Shown here in pieces: positions 17,465-25,347 of a stretch of DNA of 64,000 nucleotides. A program made the translations under genes and the position numbers. The number at the start of each line of letters is the position of its first letter. The first letter of the stretch is position 1. The notes under the pieces were generated by a model. It was not told where the DNA came from, ran no database searches, and was given only the letters and a program-made list of their open reading frames with translations. Origin of the DNA: Opitutales bacterium. Lineage in GTDB: Bacteria > Verrucomicrobiota > Verrucomicrobiia > Opitutales > Coraliomargaritaceae. The stretch covers positions 1 to 64,000 of the forward strand of contig JANQXM010000039.1 in the NCBI GenBank assembly GCA_030729385.1, given 5' to 3'.

Positions 17465-17503
17465 TCTATGCTGACGATCACGTCACAGAGTGAAGTGGCT
17501 ACA
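17465..17503 (-). repeat. Dispersed palindromic repeat, copy A (minus orientation)
   Basis: On the minus strand this reads GTAGCCACTTCACTC then T, GTGACGTGATCGTCAGCATAG. It shares a 21-bp exact block with copy C (30132-30237) and the GTAGCCAC start of that element. It has no coding potential and lies between two genes. Confidence 0.7.
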
Positions 17504-17540
17504 CTTTACTAAACGTCATGAAACCATGATCGTGGACGAA

Positions 17541-17616
17541 TCAGTTTTTTGCGCTTTTTGTGCCTTTTTGTGGCTATAAAAATCCGTGATTATCCGCGTC
17601 CATCCGTGGCTAACCA
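17541..17616. repeat. Iterated-word sequence (TTTTGTGCC / ATCCGTGG type)
   Basis: Upstream of the small membrane gene, the words TTTTTGCGC, TTTTTGTGCC, TTTTTGTGGC run into AATCCGTGATTATCCGCG and TCCATCCGTGGCTAACC. Each half is a run of near-identical ~9 bp words. I recall similar phrases between genes in other PVC/FCB-group genomes; this is memory, not a search. Confidence 0.5.
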
Positions 17617-17662
17617 TACGTATGAATGGCTCGCACTTAGGCTGAGGAGTGGCTCCTTTGAC

Positions 17663-19516
17663 TTACGCGCTGATCAGCTCGGCTTCGTCTTTTTCGACCT
17701 TTAGGTTTTCGATGATGAACTCTTGGCGCTCGGGTGTGTTTTTACCCATGTAGAAAGTGAGCATATCTTTAATCGTCATGCCTTTTGGAATGATGACTGG
17801 ATCGAGGCGGATGTTTTTGCCGATGAAGTGTTGGAACTCGTCGGGTGAGATTTCACCGAGGCCCTTGAATCGTGTGATCTCGGGCTTAGGACCGCATTCT
17901 TCGATTGCTGCCACACGTTCTTCTTCGCTGTAGCAGTAGCGGGTGACCTTCTTATTGCGCACTCGGAAGAGTGGGGTTTGTAAAATGTGCAGGTGCCCTT
18001 GCTTGATGAGTTCTGGGAAGAACTGTAGGAAGAATGTAATCAACAGTAGGCGGATATGCATACCATCGACATCGGCATCGGTAGCGATGACGACGTTGTT
18101 GTAGCGTAAGTCGTCGAGACCGTTCTCGATATTGAGTGCGTCTTGGAGGAGATTGAACTCTTCGTTTTCGTAAACGACTTTTTTGGTCAGTCCAAAGGAG
18201 TTGAGTGGCTTGCCCTTGAGTGAGAAAACCGCCTGTGAATTGACGTCACGTGCCTTGGTGATCGAACCGGATGCGGAATCACCCTCGGTAATGAAGAGGG
18301 TAGAGTCGAGGCGACCGTCTTTTTTGGTGTCGAGGTGGATACGGCAGTCGCGTAGTTTCTTGTTGTGGAGCTTCGCTTTTTTCGCGCGCTCACGGGCGAG
18401 CTTTTGAATGCCTTTGAGCTCTTTGCGGTTGCGCTCCGAGTCTTGGATTTTTTTGCCAAGGATTTCGGCCGTCTCGGGATTGCGGTGGAGGTAGTTGTCG
18501 AGCGCTTGTTTGATGAAATTCATCATGAAGGTGCGCACCGTTGGACCTTTCGGTCCCATGTCTTGCGAGCCGAGCTTGGTCTTGGTTTGCGACTCGAAAA
18601 CGGGCTCTTCGACCTTGATGGCGACGGCGGCACAGATGGAGGTGCGGATGTCGACGGCATCGAAGTCTTTCTTGTAGAATTCCTTGATGGTCTTGGCGAG
18701 GGCTTCGCGGAAAGCGGCGAGGTGAGTGCCGCCCATCGTGGTGTGCTGACCGTTGACGAAGGAGTAGTAGTCTTCGCCGTAAGAGTCGTTGTGGGTGAAA
18801 GCGATCTCGATGTCGGTATCCTTGAGGTGGACGATCGGATACATGGGCGCACCATCGAGTTTGTTTTCAAGGAGGTCGTGGAGGCCTTTGTCGGACTTGA
18901 ATTTCTTGCCGTTGTAGACGATGGTCAGCCCGCTGTTGAGGTAGGCGTAATTCCAGAGCATGTCTTCGACGTAGTCATCGCGGAAGCGAACTTTACCGAA
19001 GATATCGGGGTCGGCGTCGAAGCGCAGAGCGGTGCCATTTCTGGCGTCTTTGGCTACCTTGTCCTTTTTGTCTTCCGAAATAACTTCGCCTTGAGAGAAA
19101 GAAACTGATCGGGTCATGCCTTCGCGGAAGGCTTGGATTTCGAATTCGGAGGAGAGGGCGTTGACCGCCTTGATGCCGACGCCATTTAGGCCGACGGATT
19201 TTTTGAAGGCTTCAGAGTCGTATTTGGCGCCAGTGTTGATCTTGGAGGCGCAGTCCTTGAGTTTGCCGAGGGGGATGCCGCGGCCGTAGTCGCGCACGGC
19301 AACGTGGGTGCCGTCGATGTTCACTTCGATGACCTTGCCATTGCCCATGACAAACTCGTCGATCGAGTTGTCGATGACCTCTTTTAGGAGGATGTAGATG
19401 CCGTCATCTGGGGAGGAGCCGTCACCGAGCTTACCAATATACATGCCAGGGCGCAGGCGGATGTGTTGTTTCCAGTCGAGGGATTTGATGCTATCTTCGG
19501 TGTAATCAGCAGACAT
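17663..19516 (-). CDS. parE: DNA topoisomerase IV subunit B (ParE-type)
   Basis: ATPase/TOPRIM subunit of a type IIA topoisomerase. I start at the ATG at 19514-19516 ([19 protein letters not shown]), giving 617 aa; the extra 13 residues of the track ORF are leader made of iterated words. GHKL motifs are [24 protein letters not shown] and [20 protein letters not shown] motifs are [11 protein letters not shown] and [14 protein letters not shown]. The short form without the GyrB insertion, plus EGDSASGS and SLKGKPLN, fit ParE better than GyrB, which lies at 33-35.6 kb. No parC is next to it. Confidence 0.9.
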   Translation of the reverse strand: MSADYTEDSIKSLDWKQHIRLRPGMYIGKLGDGSSPDDGIYILLKEVIDNSIDEFVMGNGKVIEVNIDGTHVAVRDYGRGIPLGKLKDCASKINTGAKYDSEAFKKSVGLNGVGIKAVNALSSEFEIQAFREGMTRSVSFSQGEVISEDKKDKVAKDARNGTALRFDADPDIFGKVRFRDDYVEDMLWNYAYLNSGLTIVYNGKKFKSDKGLHDLLENKLDGAPMYPIVHLKDTDIEIAFTHNDSYGEDYYSFVNGQHTTMGGTHLAAFREALAKTIKEFYKKDFDAVDIRTSICAAVAIKVEEPVFESQTKTKLGSQDMGPKGPTVRTFMMNFIKQALDNYLHRNPETAEILGKKIQDSERNRKELKGIQKLARERAKKAKLHNKKLRDCRIHLDTKKDGRLDSTLFITEGDSASGSITKARDVNSQAVFSLKGKPLNSFGLTKKVVYENEEFNLLQDALNIENGLDDLRYNNVVIATDADVDGMHIRLLLITFFLQFFPELIKQGHLHILQTPLFRVRNKKVTRYCYSEEERVAAIEECGPKPEITRFKGLGEISPDEFQHFIGKNIRLDPVIIPKGMTIKDMLTFYMGKNTPERQEFIIENLKVEKDEAELISA

Positions 19517-19531
19517 GGAGGTTGTTTTGAA

Positions 19532-19570
19532 CATCGAACATCGAACGCTCAACATTGAACTTCGAATATT
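19532..19570. repeat. Iterated-word sequence (GAACATCGAAC type)
   Basis: Directly upstream of parE: TTGAACATCGAACATCGAAC followed by GCTCAACATTGAACTTCGAAT. The 8-9 bp word repeats imperfectly about four times. It lies in the 5' leader of parE. Confidence 0.55.
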
Positions 19571-19667
19571 TGTGAAATCGTCGTTTGTTGGAGGGATGTG
19601 CTAGCTAAATGGCTGTCGGATTTGCTTTACCCGCGGTGGGAATGTCTGTGTCCTTGCTGGTTCTGCT

Positions 19668-20927
19668 ATGAACTTGATTCTTATTACCTTTGTTTGCCTT
19701 TTAGTGCTGAAGCTCGTGACGGGCATCGTTTTGGACCTGATTAACATGCGCCATGCGCGTGCCGCATCGTCCGAAGTGCCTGAGAGCTTTCGTGATTTCA
19801 TCGATCTGCCGACCTATCAAAAATCGATTGAATATACGGTGGCGAAGACTCGGTTCGGTATCGTCACCGAGGTTTACGATACGCTTATTTTGGCAGTCGT
19901 GCTGTTGGCTGGATTTTTGCCGTGGCTCTATCATGCCTTGAGTGGAGTCTTAGGCTATGGAGTCTGGGGGCAGTCCGCGGTCTTATTTTTCGTCGGTGTG
20001 ATATTGGGTCTGCCAGGTCTGCCATTTGATTGGTGGGGCACTTTCCGCCTAGAGGAGCGTTTTGGTTTTAATAAGAGCACGGTTGGGCTATGGGTCGTGG
20101 ATAAGATCAAGGGCTTGATTTTGGGCTTTGTGATCGGATTTCCGTTGCTCGCTTTATTGATCTATTTGGTCAGTGCTGCGGGCACGCTTTGGTGGGTCTG
20201 GGGCTTCTCGGTCTTTTTCATCTTTCAACTGGTGATGGTGGTGGCTTACCCAATGTTTATCATGCCGCTCTTTAATAAGTTGGAGCCGATGGAAGAGGGC
20301 GCATTGAAGGACCGTCTGTTTGCTCTGGCGGATCGCACTGGATTTAAAGCGCAGACGATTTTGGTCATCGATGGCAGTAAACGCTCGGGGCATTCGAATG
20401 CTTTCTTCTCGGGCTTTGGTCGTTTTCGTCGAATAGTGCTTTATGATACCTTGATTGAGCAAATGGATGAGGTGGAACTAGAGGCGGTTTTGGCACACGA
20501 GATCGGCCATTACAAGCTGGGGCATATTCCTAAAATGATCGCGATGTCCGGTGTTTCGACCTTGGGGATGTTTGCGCTGCTAGGTTGGTTGGCCAATGGC
20601 ACATGGTTGGCAGAGGCTTTTTATTTTAGCGCAACGGATGCGGGGAATATTGTCCCGGTGCTTTTGTTGTTTATGCTGTTAAGCGGTTTGCTGACCTTTT
20701 GGTTGTCACCCTTGACGAGCCGTTTGTCGCGTAAGCATGAATACGAGGCCGATGCGTTTGCCCGCGATGCTATGGAAAGCTCTGCACCTCTGAGTAGTGC
20801 TTTGCGTAAGATGCATAAAGAAAATTTAAGTAACCTGACGCCACATCCGATCTATAGTGCGTTTTATTATTCGCACCCGACATTGCTCGAAAGAGAGGCT
20901 TCTTTAAAGACTTTCAAAAACAAGTGA
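19668..20927 (+). CDS. M48 family zinc metalloprotease (Ste24/CAAX-protease-like)
   Basis: A 419 aa integral membrane protease. An N-terminal M48_N region with several membrane helices (from [17 protein letters not shown] onward) precedes the catalytic domain. The zinc site is [13 protein letters not shown] (H-E-x-x-H), and the third ligand Glu lies in [15 protein letters not shown]. The C-terminal [21 protein letters not shown] matches Ste24-type proteases, which act on membrane-associated substrates. Bacterial members are thought to serve membrane-protein quality control. It ends 26 bp before the next gene. Confidence 0.9.
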   Translation: MNLILITFVCLLVLKLVTGIVLDLINMRHARAASSEVPESFRDFIDLPTYQKSIEYTVAKTRFGIVTEVYDTLILAVVLLAGFLPWLYHALSGVLGYGVWGQSAVLFFVGVILGLPGLPFDWWGTFRLEERFGFNKSTVGLWVVDKIKGLILGFVIGFPLLALLIYLVSAAGTLWWVWGFSVFFIFQLVMVVAYPMFIMPLFNKLEPMEEGALKDRLFALADRTGFKAQTILVIDGSKRSGHSNAFFSGFGRFRRIVLYDTLIEQMDEVELEAVLAHEIGHYKLGHIPKMIAMSGVSTLGMFALLGWLANGTWLAEAFYFSATDAGNIVPVLLLFMLLSGLLTFWLSPLTSRLSRKHEYEADAFARDAMESSAPLSSALRKMHKENLSNLTPHPIYSAFYYSHPTLLEREASLKTFKNK

Positions 20928-20953
20928 GTTGGTTTTGATATTTGGCCCCCGTC

Positions 20954-21883
20954 ATGCGTTTAATCCGTAAATACAGCTCTGTTTTTTTGCTTTGCAGTCT
21001 TTGTGTCTCGACTGCGCTGGCGGAGACGGTGCGTATTGCGACTTACAATGTGCGCAATTATCTAGTGATGGATCGGCATGTGGGTGCGTTTTGGCGTCCT
21101 TCCTACCCGAAGCCAGAGAGCGAGAAGTCGATGGTGCGCGAGGTCATACGCGATATACGCCCAGATATTCTTGTTTTGCAGGAAATGGGATCTCTTGATT
21201 TCTTGGAAGAATTACGAGCGGATCTGAATCAAGACGGGGTGCACTATCCATATGCTATTCACATGGATGGACCGGATCCCGATCGGCACGTAGCCATCTT
21301 GTCAATGATCAGCCCAACGGATGTGAAGAAGCATACGCATTTAGATTTTAAATATTTAGAGGGACGGGAAGTCGTTAAGCGCGGACTTTTAGAAGTTAGT
21401 TTTCAATCTGAGAGTGGAGAATTGTTTCGGGTGTTCGGACTGCATTTAAAAAGTCGTTGGACTGTGGATAAGGCAGACCCTGAATCTGAATTGCGTCGAG
21501 TTCGTGAGGCGGAAGCCTGTCGGAGTCGAATCATCGAGCGCACCGCAAACATGGAAGAGGATCGATTTATTATCGCTGGGGACTTTAATGCACATCCGGG
21601 GAGTTCCGCGATGCGGCGCTTTTATAAACGTGGTAGTTTGGCTATTGGCTCATTGTTACCTGCTGCCGATTCTCGTGGCGAGGTGTGGACTTATTTTTAC
21701 GAGAAAGAAGCCCTCTATCAATCAGTTGATGGGTTTGTGCTGTCATCTGCGATGGCGCCATATGTTCGGACTGGTAAAGGGAAGATTGCAGATCAACCAG
21801 GCGTCTTGACAGGCAGTGATCACCGTATGGTTTACGCTGACTTTGTATTTGATTCAGTTCCACCTGCTGCAGAATCGAAGTAG
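20954..21883 (+). CDS. Exported endonuclease/exonuclease/phosphatase-family protein
   Basis: An EEP-fold enzyme of 309 aa. The ATG at 20954 directly precedes a signal peptide (MRLIRKYSSVFLLCSLCVSTALAE), so it should act in the periplasm or outside. EEP motifs are present: VRIATYNVRNYL (metal Asn), DILVLQEMG (catalytic Glu), IIAGDFNAHPGS (Asp, Asn) and GSDHRMVYADF (catalytic Asp-His). The family includes DNases and phosphodiesterases; the substrate is not determinable. It follows the M48 gene closely and precedes a metallo-beta-lactamase-fold gene. Confidence 0.85.
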   Translation: MRLIRKYSSVFLLCSLCVSTALAETVRIATYNVRNYLVMDRHVGAFWRPSYPKPESEKSMVREVIRDIRPDILVLQEMGSLDFLEELRADLNQDGVHYPYAIHMDGPDPDRHVAILSMISPTDVKKHTHLDFKYLEGREVVKRGLLEVSFQSESGELFRVFGLHLKSRWTVDKADPESELRRVREAEACRSRIIERTANMEEDRFIIAGDFNAHPGSSAMRRFYKRGSLAIGSLLPAADSRGEVWTYFYEKEALYQSVDGFVLSSAMAPYVRTGKGKIADQPGVLTGSDHRMVYADFVFDSVPPAAESK

Positions 21884-21957
21884 ACGCTTCGAAAATTCTA
21901 TTAATCAGGCTTACTCTATTGCCAGCAGTCGATTGATTGCCAAATTTGGCGGGGATT

Positions 21958-22737
21958 ATGGAACTTGTATTTTTAGGCACTGGCACCTCTCAAGGTGTTC
22001 CGATGATTGCGCAACCTGAGGGTGGCTGCGATTTAGGCAACCCGATGAATTGGCGCACACGGACATCCATACATGTCGAGATGGGCGGACATTTCATTCA
22101 AGTCGATGCGGCTCCAGAGTTTCGCATGCAGTGTATTCAGAATGAGATTACACAAATCGATACCTTTATCCTGACGCACCCACATTCAGATCATATTTTA
22201 GGTATGGATGACTTGCGCCGTTTTTGTGATCTCAACGGGGGAGTGGCTTTGCCCGTTTATAGTAGCACTGAGGGGCTTCGACGGGTTCAGGAGATTTTCC
22301 CTTATGCCATTATGGATAAGCCTGTGGTCAAAGGGTATCCTGCCTTTAAGTTGAAAGAGATGCCCAAAGAGCTTGAGGTGCCTGGCGGTTTAATCGAATC
22401 GGTCGTATTGCCGCATGGCAAGATGGAGGTGCTGGGCTTGATCTTTACCGAGAAGGACACCGGTAAGAAGTTGGCTTATTTCACCGATTGTAAAGAGGTC
22501 GGCGAGGAAGCCCGCTTTTTAGCTGAAGAGGCTGACGTCGTGGTGCTCGATGGTTTACGCCCAGAGCCGCATCCGTCGCACATGACAGTCGATGAGGCCA
22601 CGCAAACTGCGATTGAAATGGGTGCGCAACTATCGTTTTTGACTCACATGACCTACATGGTCGACCATGAGACGACCGAGGCGAAGTTGCCGGACAACAT
22701 TCGACTTGCCTATGATGGCTTGCGGGTGAGCTGGTAG
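21958..22737 (+). CDS. Metallo-beta-lactamase-fold hydrolase (PhnP-like phosphodiesterase group)
   Basis: A 259 aa MBL-fold protein starting at ATG 21958 (MELVFLGTGTSQGVPM); the track start is an upstream TTG. The zinc motif is ILTHPHSDHILGMDDLR (H-x-H-x-D-H), with further metal residues in AYFTDCK and a late FLTHMTYM His. N-terminal FLGTGTSQGVP with Cys in GGCDLG is typical of the PhnP/YycJ/RNase Z-like branch that cleaves cyclic phosphates or nucleic acid. No phosphonate genes are nearby, so the exact substrate is unknown. Confidence 0.85.
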   Translation: MELVFLGTGTSQGVPMIAQPEGGCDLGNPMNWRTRTSIHVEMGGHFIQVDAAPEFRMQCIQNEITQIDTFILTHPHSDHILGMDDLRRFCDLNGGVALPVYSSTEGLRRVQEIFPYAIMDKPVVKGYPAFKLKEMPKELEVPGGLIESVVLPHGKMEVLGLIFTEKDTGKKLAYFTDCKEVGEEARFLAEEADVVVLDGLRPEPHPSHMTVDEATQTAIEMGAQLSFLTHMTYMVDHETTEAKLPDNIRLAYDGLRVSW

Positions 22738-22798
22738 GGGCATTTGGTGCGCCTGTGTCGGCCAGTCGTTTCCACTTGTGATTGTATTATTTGAGATG

Positions 22799-22890
22799 CA
22801 GCCACGTCACTCTGTGACGTTTGATATTCAGAGTGTTCAGTAGGTTAGATCGCATTGTAAAGAAACACGGCAGGGGACTGCCGTGGCTAC
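22799..22890 (+). repeat. Dispersed palindromic repeat, copy B
   Basis: Begins CAGCCACGTCACTCTGTGACGT (a perfect ACGTCAC-TCT-GTGACGT hairpin) and ends ACACGGCAGGGGACTGCCGTGGCTAC (hairpin CACGGCAG/CTGCCGTG followed by GGCTAC). The same start and end occur in copy C. The two ends are near inverted complements (GCCACG...CGTGGC), giving a MITE- or REP-like layout without a gene. Confidence 0.75.
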
Positions 22891-22993
22891 AGCTTGGTTA
22901 TATGGATGTTGCCACTTCATTCTGCAACCTGAGCCTGGCGTTCAATCGCAACCGCCGATGGGTCGATGTCCTTAGGCGTTTCTGCGGTAATGA

Positions 22994-23010
22994 CGGAGCA
23001 TTGCCCTCCA
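22994..23010 (-). repeat. Short palindromic word TGGAGGG-CAAT-GCTCCG, copy 1
   Basis: Minus strand reads TGGAGGGCAATGCTCCG. Two related copies lie at 44542-44560 and 45818-45836, all in the same orientation and all in gene gaps. Confidence 0.5.
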
Positions 23011-23053
23011 AATTATACGTCCAAACATTTTAGGACAGCGGTCTGTCGAAGAC

Positions 23054-24019
23054 TTACGCTTCAGCAAAGATACCGAGGTTGCGGAACTTGTTGTAGCGAT
23101 CATCGAGTAGCTTCTTTAGGCTCTTCTTTTCCATTATGGAAAGAGAGTCCGTGATGGCTTCCTTTAGATTTTTGGCTGCTGCCTCGTGATCACGATGGGC
23201 ACCGCCGAGTGGCTCTTTGATGATGCGGTCGACGACTTTGAAAGTTTTCAGGTGCTCTGGGCTGAATCGAAGCGCGTCTGCAGCCTTTGGAGCCGCCGCG
23301 CGGTCTTTCCATAGAATCGCAGCACAACCTTCGGGGGAAATGACGGAATAGTAGCTGTTTTCCATGATCATGACTTCGTCGGCCACGGCCATACCAAGTG
23401 CACCACCAGAACCACCTTCGCCGATGACGATCGTGACGATGGGAACTTTAAGCGCGCTCATGTCGCGAATGTTGACAGCAATCGCTTCCGCGACGTGGCG
23501 CTCTTCGGCGCCGATGCCAGGATATGCACCCGGTGTGTCAATCAAGGTGATGACGGGCATTTTGAATTTTTCGGCCATCTCCATCAGGCGCATCGCCTTA
23601 CGATATCCTTCTGGGTGAGGGCAACCGAAGTTGCGTTTCAAATTATCGCGTGTGTTACGGCCTTTTTGCTGACCGATGACCATGACGGGTTTGCCATCTA
23701 AAAAGGCTGGGCCACCGACAATGGCAGCATCTTCACGGAAACGGCGGTCGCCATGAAGTTCTTCAAAATCCGTAAAAATCAGACCGATGTAATCGAGTGA
23801 GTAGGGGCGCTTTGGGTGACGCGAAAGTTGCACGCGCTGCCAAGCAGTAAGGTTTAAATATATTTCCGCTTTGGTGTTTTCGATTTTTTGCTCGATCGCA
23901 GCGATCTCATTGCTGACGTCGACTTTCGACTCGTCCGAGACGGTGCGTAATGTGATTAACTGTTTTTCCAGTTCACGTAGTGGTTTTTCAAATTCGAGGG
24001 TGTATGTAACATCTTCCAT
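23054..24019 (-). CDS. accA: Acetyl-CoA carboxylase carboxyltransferase subunit alpha
   Basis: AccA with AccD transfers CO2 from carboxybiotin to acetyl-CoA, making malonyl-CoA for fatty-acid synthesis. The 321 aa product has the family's usual length and hallmarks: N-terminal coiled region EFEKPLRELEKQLITLR, SRHPKRPYSLDYIGLIF, the crotonase-like core TLIDTPGAYPGIGAEERHVAEAIA, GEGGSGGALGMAVAD, and YYSVISPEGCAAILWKD. accD and the biotin subunits are not in the window. Transcribed leftward as a single gene. Confidence 0.97.
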   Translation of the reverse strand: MEDVTYTLEFEKPLRELEKQLITLRTVSDESKVDVSNEIAAIEQKIENTKAEIYLNLTAWQRVQLSRHPKRPYSLDYIGLIFTDFEELHGDRRFREDAAIVGGPAFLDGKPVMVIGQQKGRNTRDNLKRNFGCPHPEGYRKAMRLMEMAEKFKMPVITLIDTPGAYPGIGAEERHVAEAIAVNIRDMSALKVPIVTIVIGEGGSGGALGMAVADEVMIMENSYYSVISPEGCAAILWKDRAAAPKAADALRFSPEHLKTFKVVDRIIKEPLGGAHRDHEAAAKNLKEAITDSLSIMEKKSLKKLLDDRYNKFRNLGIFAEA

Positions 24020-24176
24020 GTGCTGTAGATTTAGGAGGCGTGATTCCTGCCTGTCAATGCCGCGAATACCATCAGACGATGCGAATTCTGGTCACTTAGT
24101 GACTGCTGTTTTAGGGCGGGATGCTGCTTAAGTTGTTGGTAGTAAGTTTGTTAGTTTTTTTGGCAATGCTTTACCT

Positions 24177-24539
24177 CTAATCTAAGTCCGTTTTCGCCTC
24201 TGGCGGCGATTTGAGCTCATCTTTCCAGCCAAGCATACGTGCTTGAGCACCAAACTGTTCTGCTTGTGGTTTGTCACCTTTTTCCATCCAAATGCGGGAG
24301 AGGCTGGTGTTAATGTGGATGTCGTCTGGACTGAGCGCATGGGCTGCATTGCCGGCTTCTAGCGCAGCATCGTAGTCGCCTTCGGAGAAATAGACTTCGG
24401 TCAGTGCGTGCCATGCGGCAAAAGAATCGGGGTGTTGGGCTACAATAGCTTGCAGCTTTTCGATCGCTGCTGCGCTTTCGCCCAAGGTGAAGTCTAGTGT
24501 GGCGTCGTCGATTTGATCCTGCAGTGAAGTGTCGTTCAT
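24177..24539 (-). CDS. Small TPR-repeat protein
   Basis: The track ORF extends past the plausible start into the divergent gene; the ATG at 24537-24539 gives MNDTSLQDQIDDATLDFTLGE and a 120 aa cytoplasmic protein. It has about two to three TPR units (AAAIEKLQAIVAQHPDSFAAWHAL, GDYDAALEAGNAAHALSPDD, GDKPQAEQFGAQARMLG). It probably serves as a protein-contact scaffold. It is divergent from the zinc-ribbon coiled-coil gene, 61 bp between starts. No specific family recognised. Confidence 0.75.
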   Translation of the reverse strand: MNDTSLQDQIDDATLDFTLGESAAAIEKLQAIVAQHPDSFAAWHALTEVYFSEGDYDAALEAGNAAHALSPDDIHINTSLSRIWMEKGDKPQAEQFGAQARMLGWKDELKSPPEAKTDLD

Positions 24540-24600
24540 GGTTTCTTTTGTGTTGCTCTGTCTTGGAGTCGGTTTTGAGTGATATAGAGTTATCTCACTT

Positions 24601-25305
24601 ATGTCTGACCCGCAAATCGAAAAGCTTCTAATCGTCCAGGACCGCGACACATCGCTTCAAAAAATTGAGCAGGAGCTCACTCGCATTCCGAATGAGCGTG
24701 CTTCGATTGAAAAGCTGATTCAGCAGGAAGAGGCGAATGTCGAGGAGGCGCGGCACGCGCTTAAAGAGAAAGAGGTGCAACGCCATGAGTTGGATGTCGA
24801 TGTGAAGGCTAAGGAAGGCTCGATTCAGCGTTTTCGCACACAGCAGCTCGAAGTCAAAAAGAACGAGGAGTATCGCGCCTTGACCCATCAGATTGAGCAA
24901 CTGGAGACTGAAATCGGAGAGATGGAAGAAAAGGAGATCGAGCTCATGTTAGAGATCGATGAAACCAAAAAGATTTTTGAAGCAGAACGCGCAGTGATTG
25001 AAGCACGTATTGAAGCGCAACGCCGAGAAATTGTTCTGCTTGGAGAGCGTGAAGAAAATTTAAAAGCTTCGATTGATGATGCGAAGGCGGCGTTGGCTGA
25101 TTCGCGAACTGGAGTAGAGGCAAACTATCTGGAGCAGTATGACCGAGTGAAGAATTTGACGAGTCGCCCGCCTTATGTCGCGCCGATCGAAAACCATGTT
25201 TGTGGGGGTTGTCACCTTCGAGTCTCTAATGAAGTTTCCAAAGAAGCGATGAGCGCCGGTGAACCGCATTTCTGTGATCAGTGCGCTCGTATCGTATATG
25301 CCTAA
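24601..25305 (+). CDS. C4-type zinc-ribbon coiled-coil protein (CdsZ/DUF164-like)
   Basis: A 234 aa protein with a long coiled coil (residues ~5-175, rich in Glu/Lys/Arg heptads such as KNEEYRALTHQIEQLETEIGEMEEKE) followed by a C-terminal zinc ribbon with two C-x-x-C knuckles: HVCGGCHLRVS and HFCDQCARIVY. This is the 'zinc ribbon domain protein, DUF164' architecture, widespread in bacteria and often near ribosome- or division-related genes. A nucleic-acid or protein-bridging role is inferred, not shown. It is followed after 42 bp by topB. Confidence 0.85.
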   Translation: MSDPQIEKLLIVQDRDTSLQKIEQELTRIPNERASIEKLIQQEEANVEEARHALKEKEVQRHELDVDVKAKEGSIQRFRTQQLEVKKNEEYRALTHQIEQLETEIGEMEEKEIELMLEIDETKKIFEAERAVIEARIEAQRREIVLLGEREENLKASIDDAKAALADSRTGVEANYLEQYDRVKNLTSRPPYVAPIENHVCGGCHLRVSNEVSKEAMSAGEPHFCDQCARIVYA

Positions 25306-25347
25306 TATATCGCTGCCATCGCGTTGAAGCATGGTTTTTTAATTTAG

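Larger units (their letters stand above)
22738..23053. other. Gene-free gap carrying two kinds of dispersed repeat
   Basis: This 316 bp gap between the MBL-fold gene and accA has no convincing ORF. It contains repeat copy B (22799-22890), a partial echo of the repeat start (TTGCCACTTCATTCTG near 22909), and a TGGAGGG...CTCCG word on the minus strand (22994-23010). The remainder shows nothing I can name. Confidence 0.6.

Noticed and set aside
18365-19108. 247-aa plus-strand ORF over parE
   Set aside because: Shadow of parE; composition (runs of V, F, E, D) is that of a reverse-complemented coding frame.
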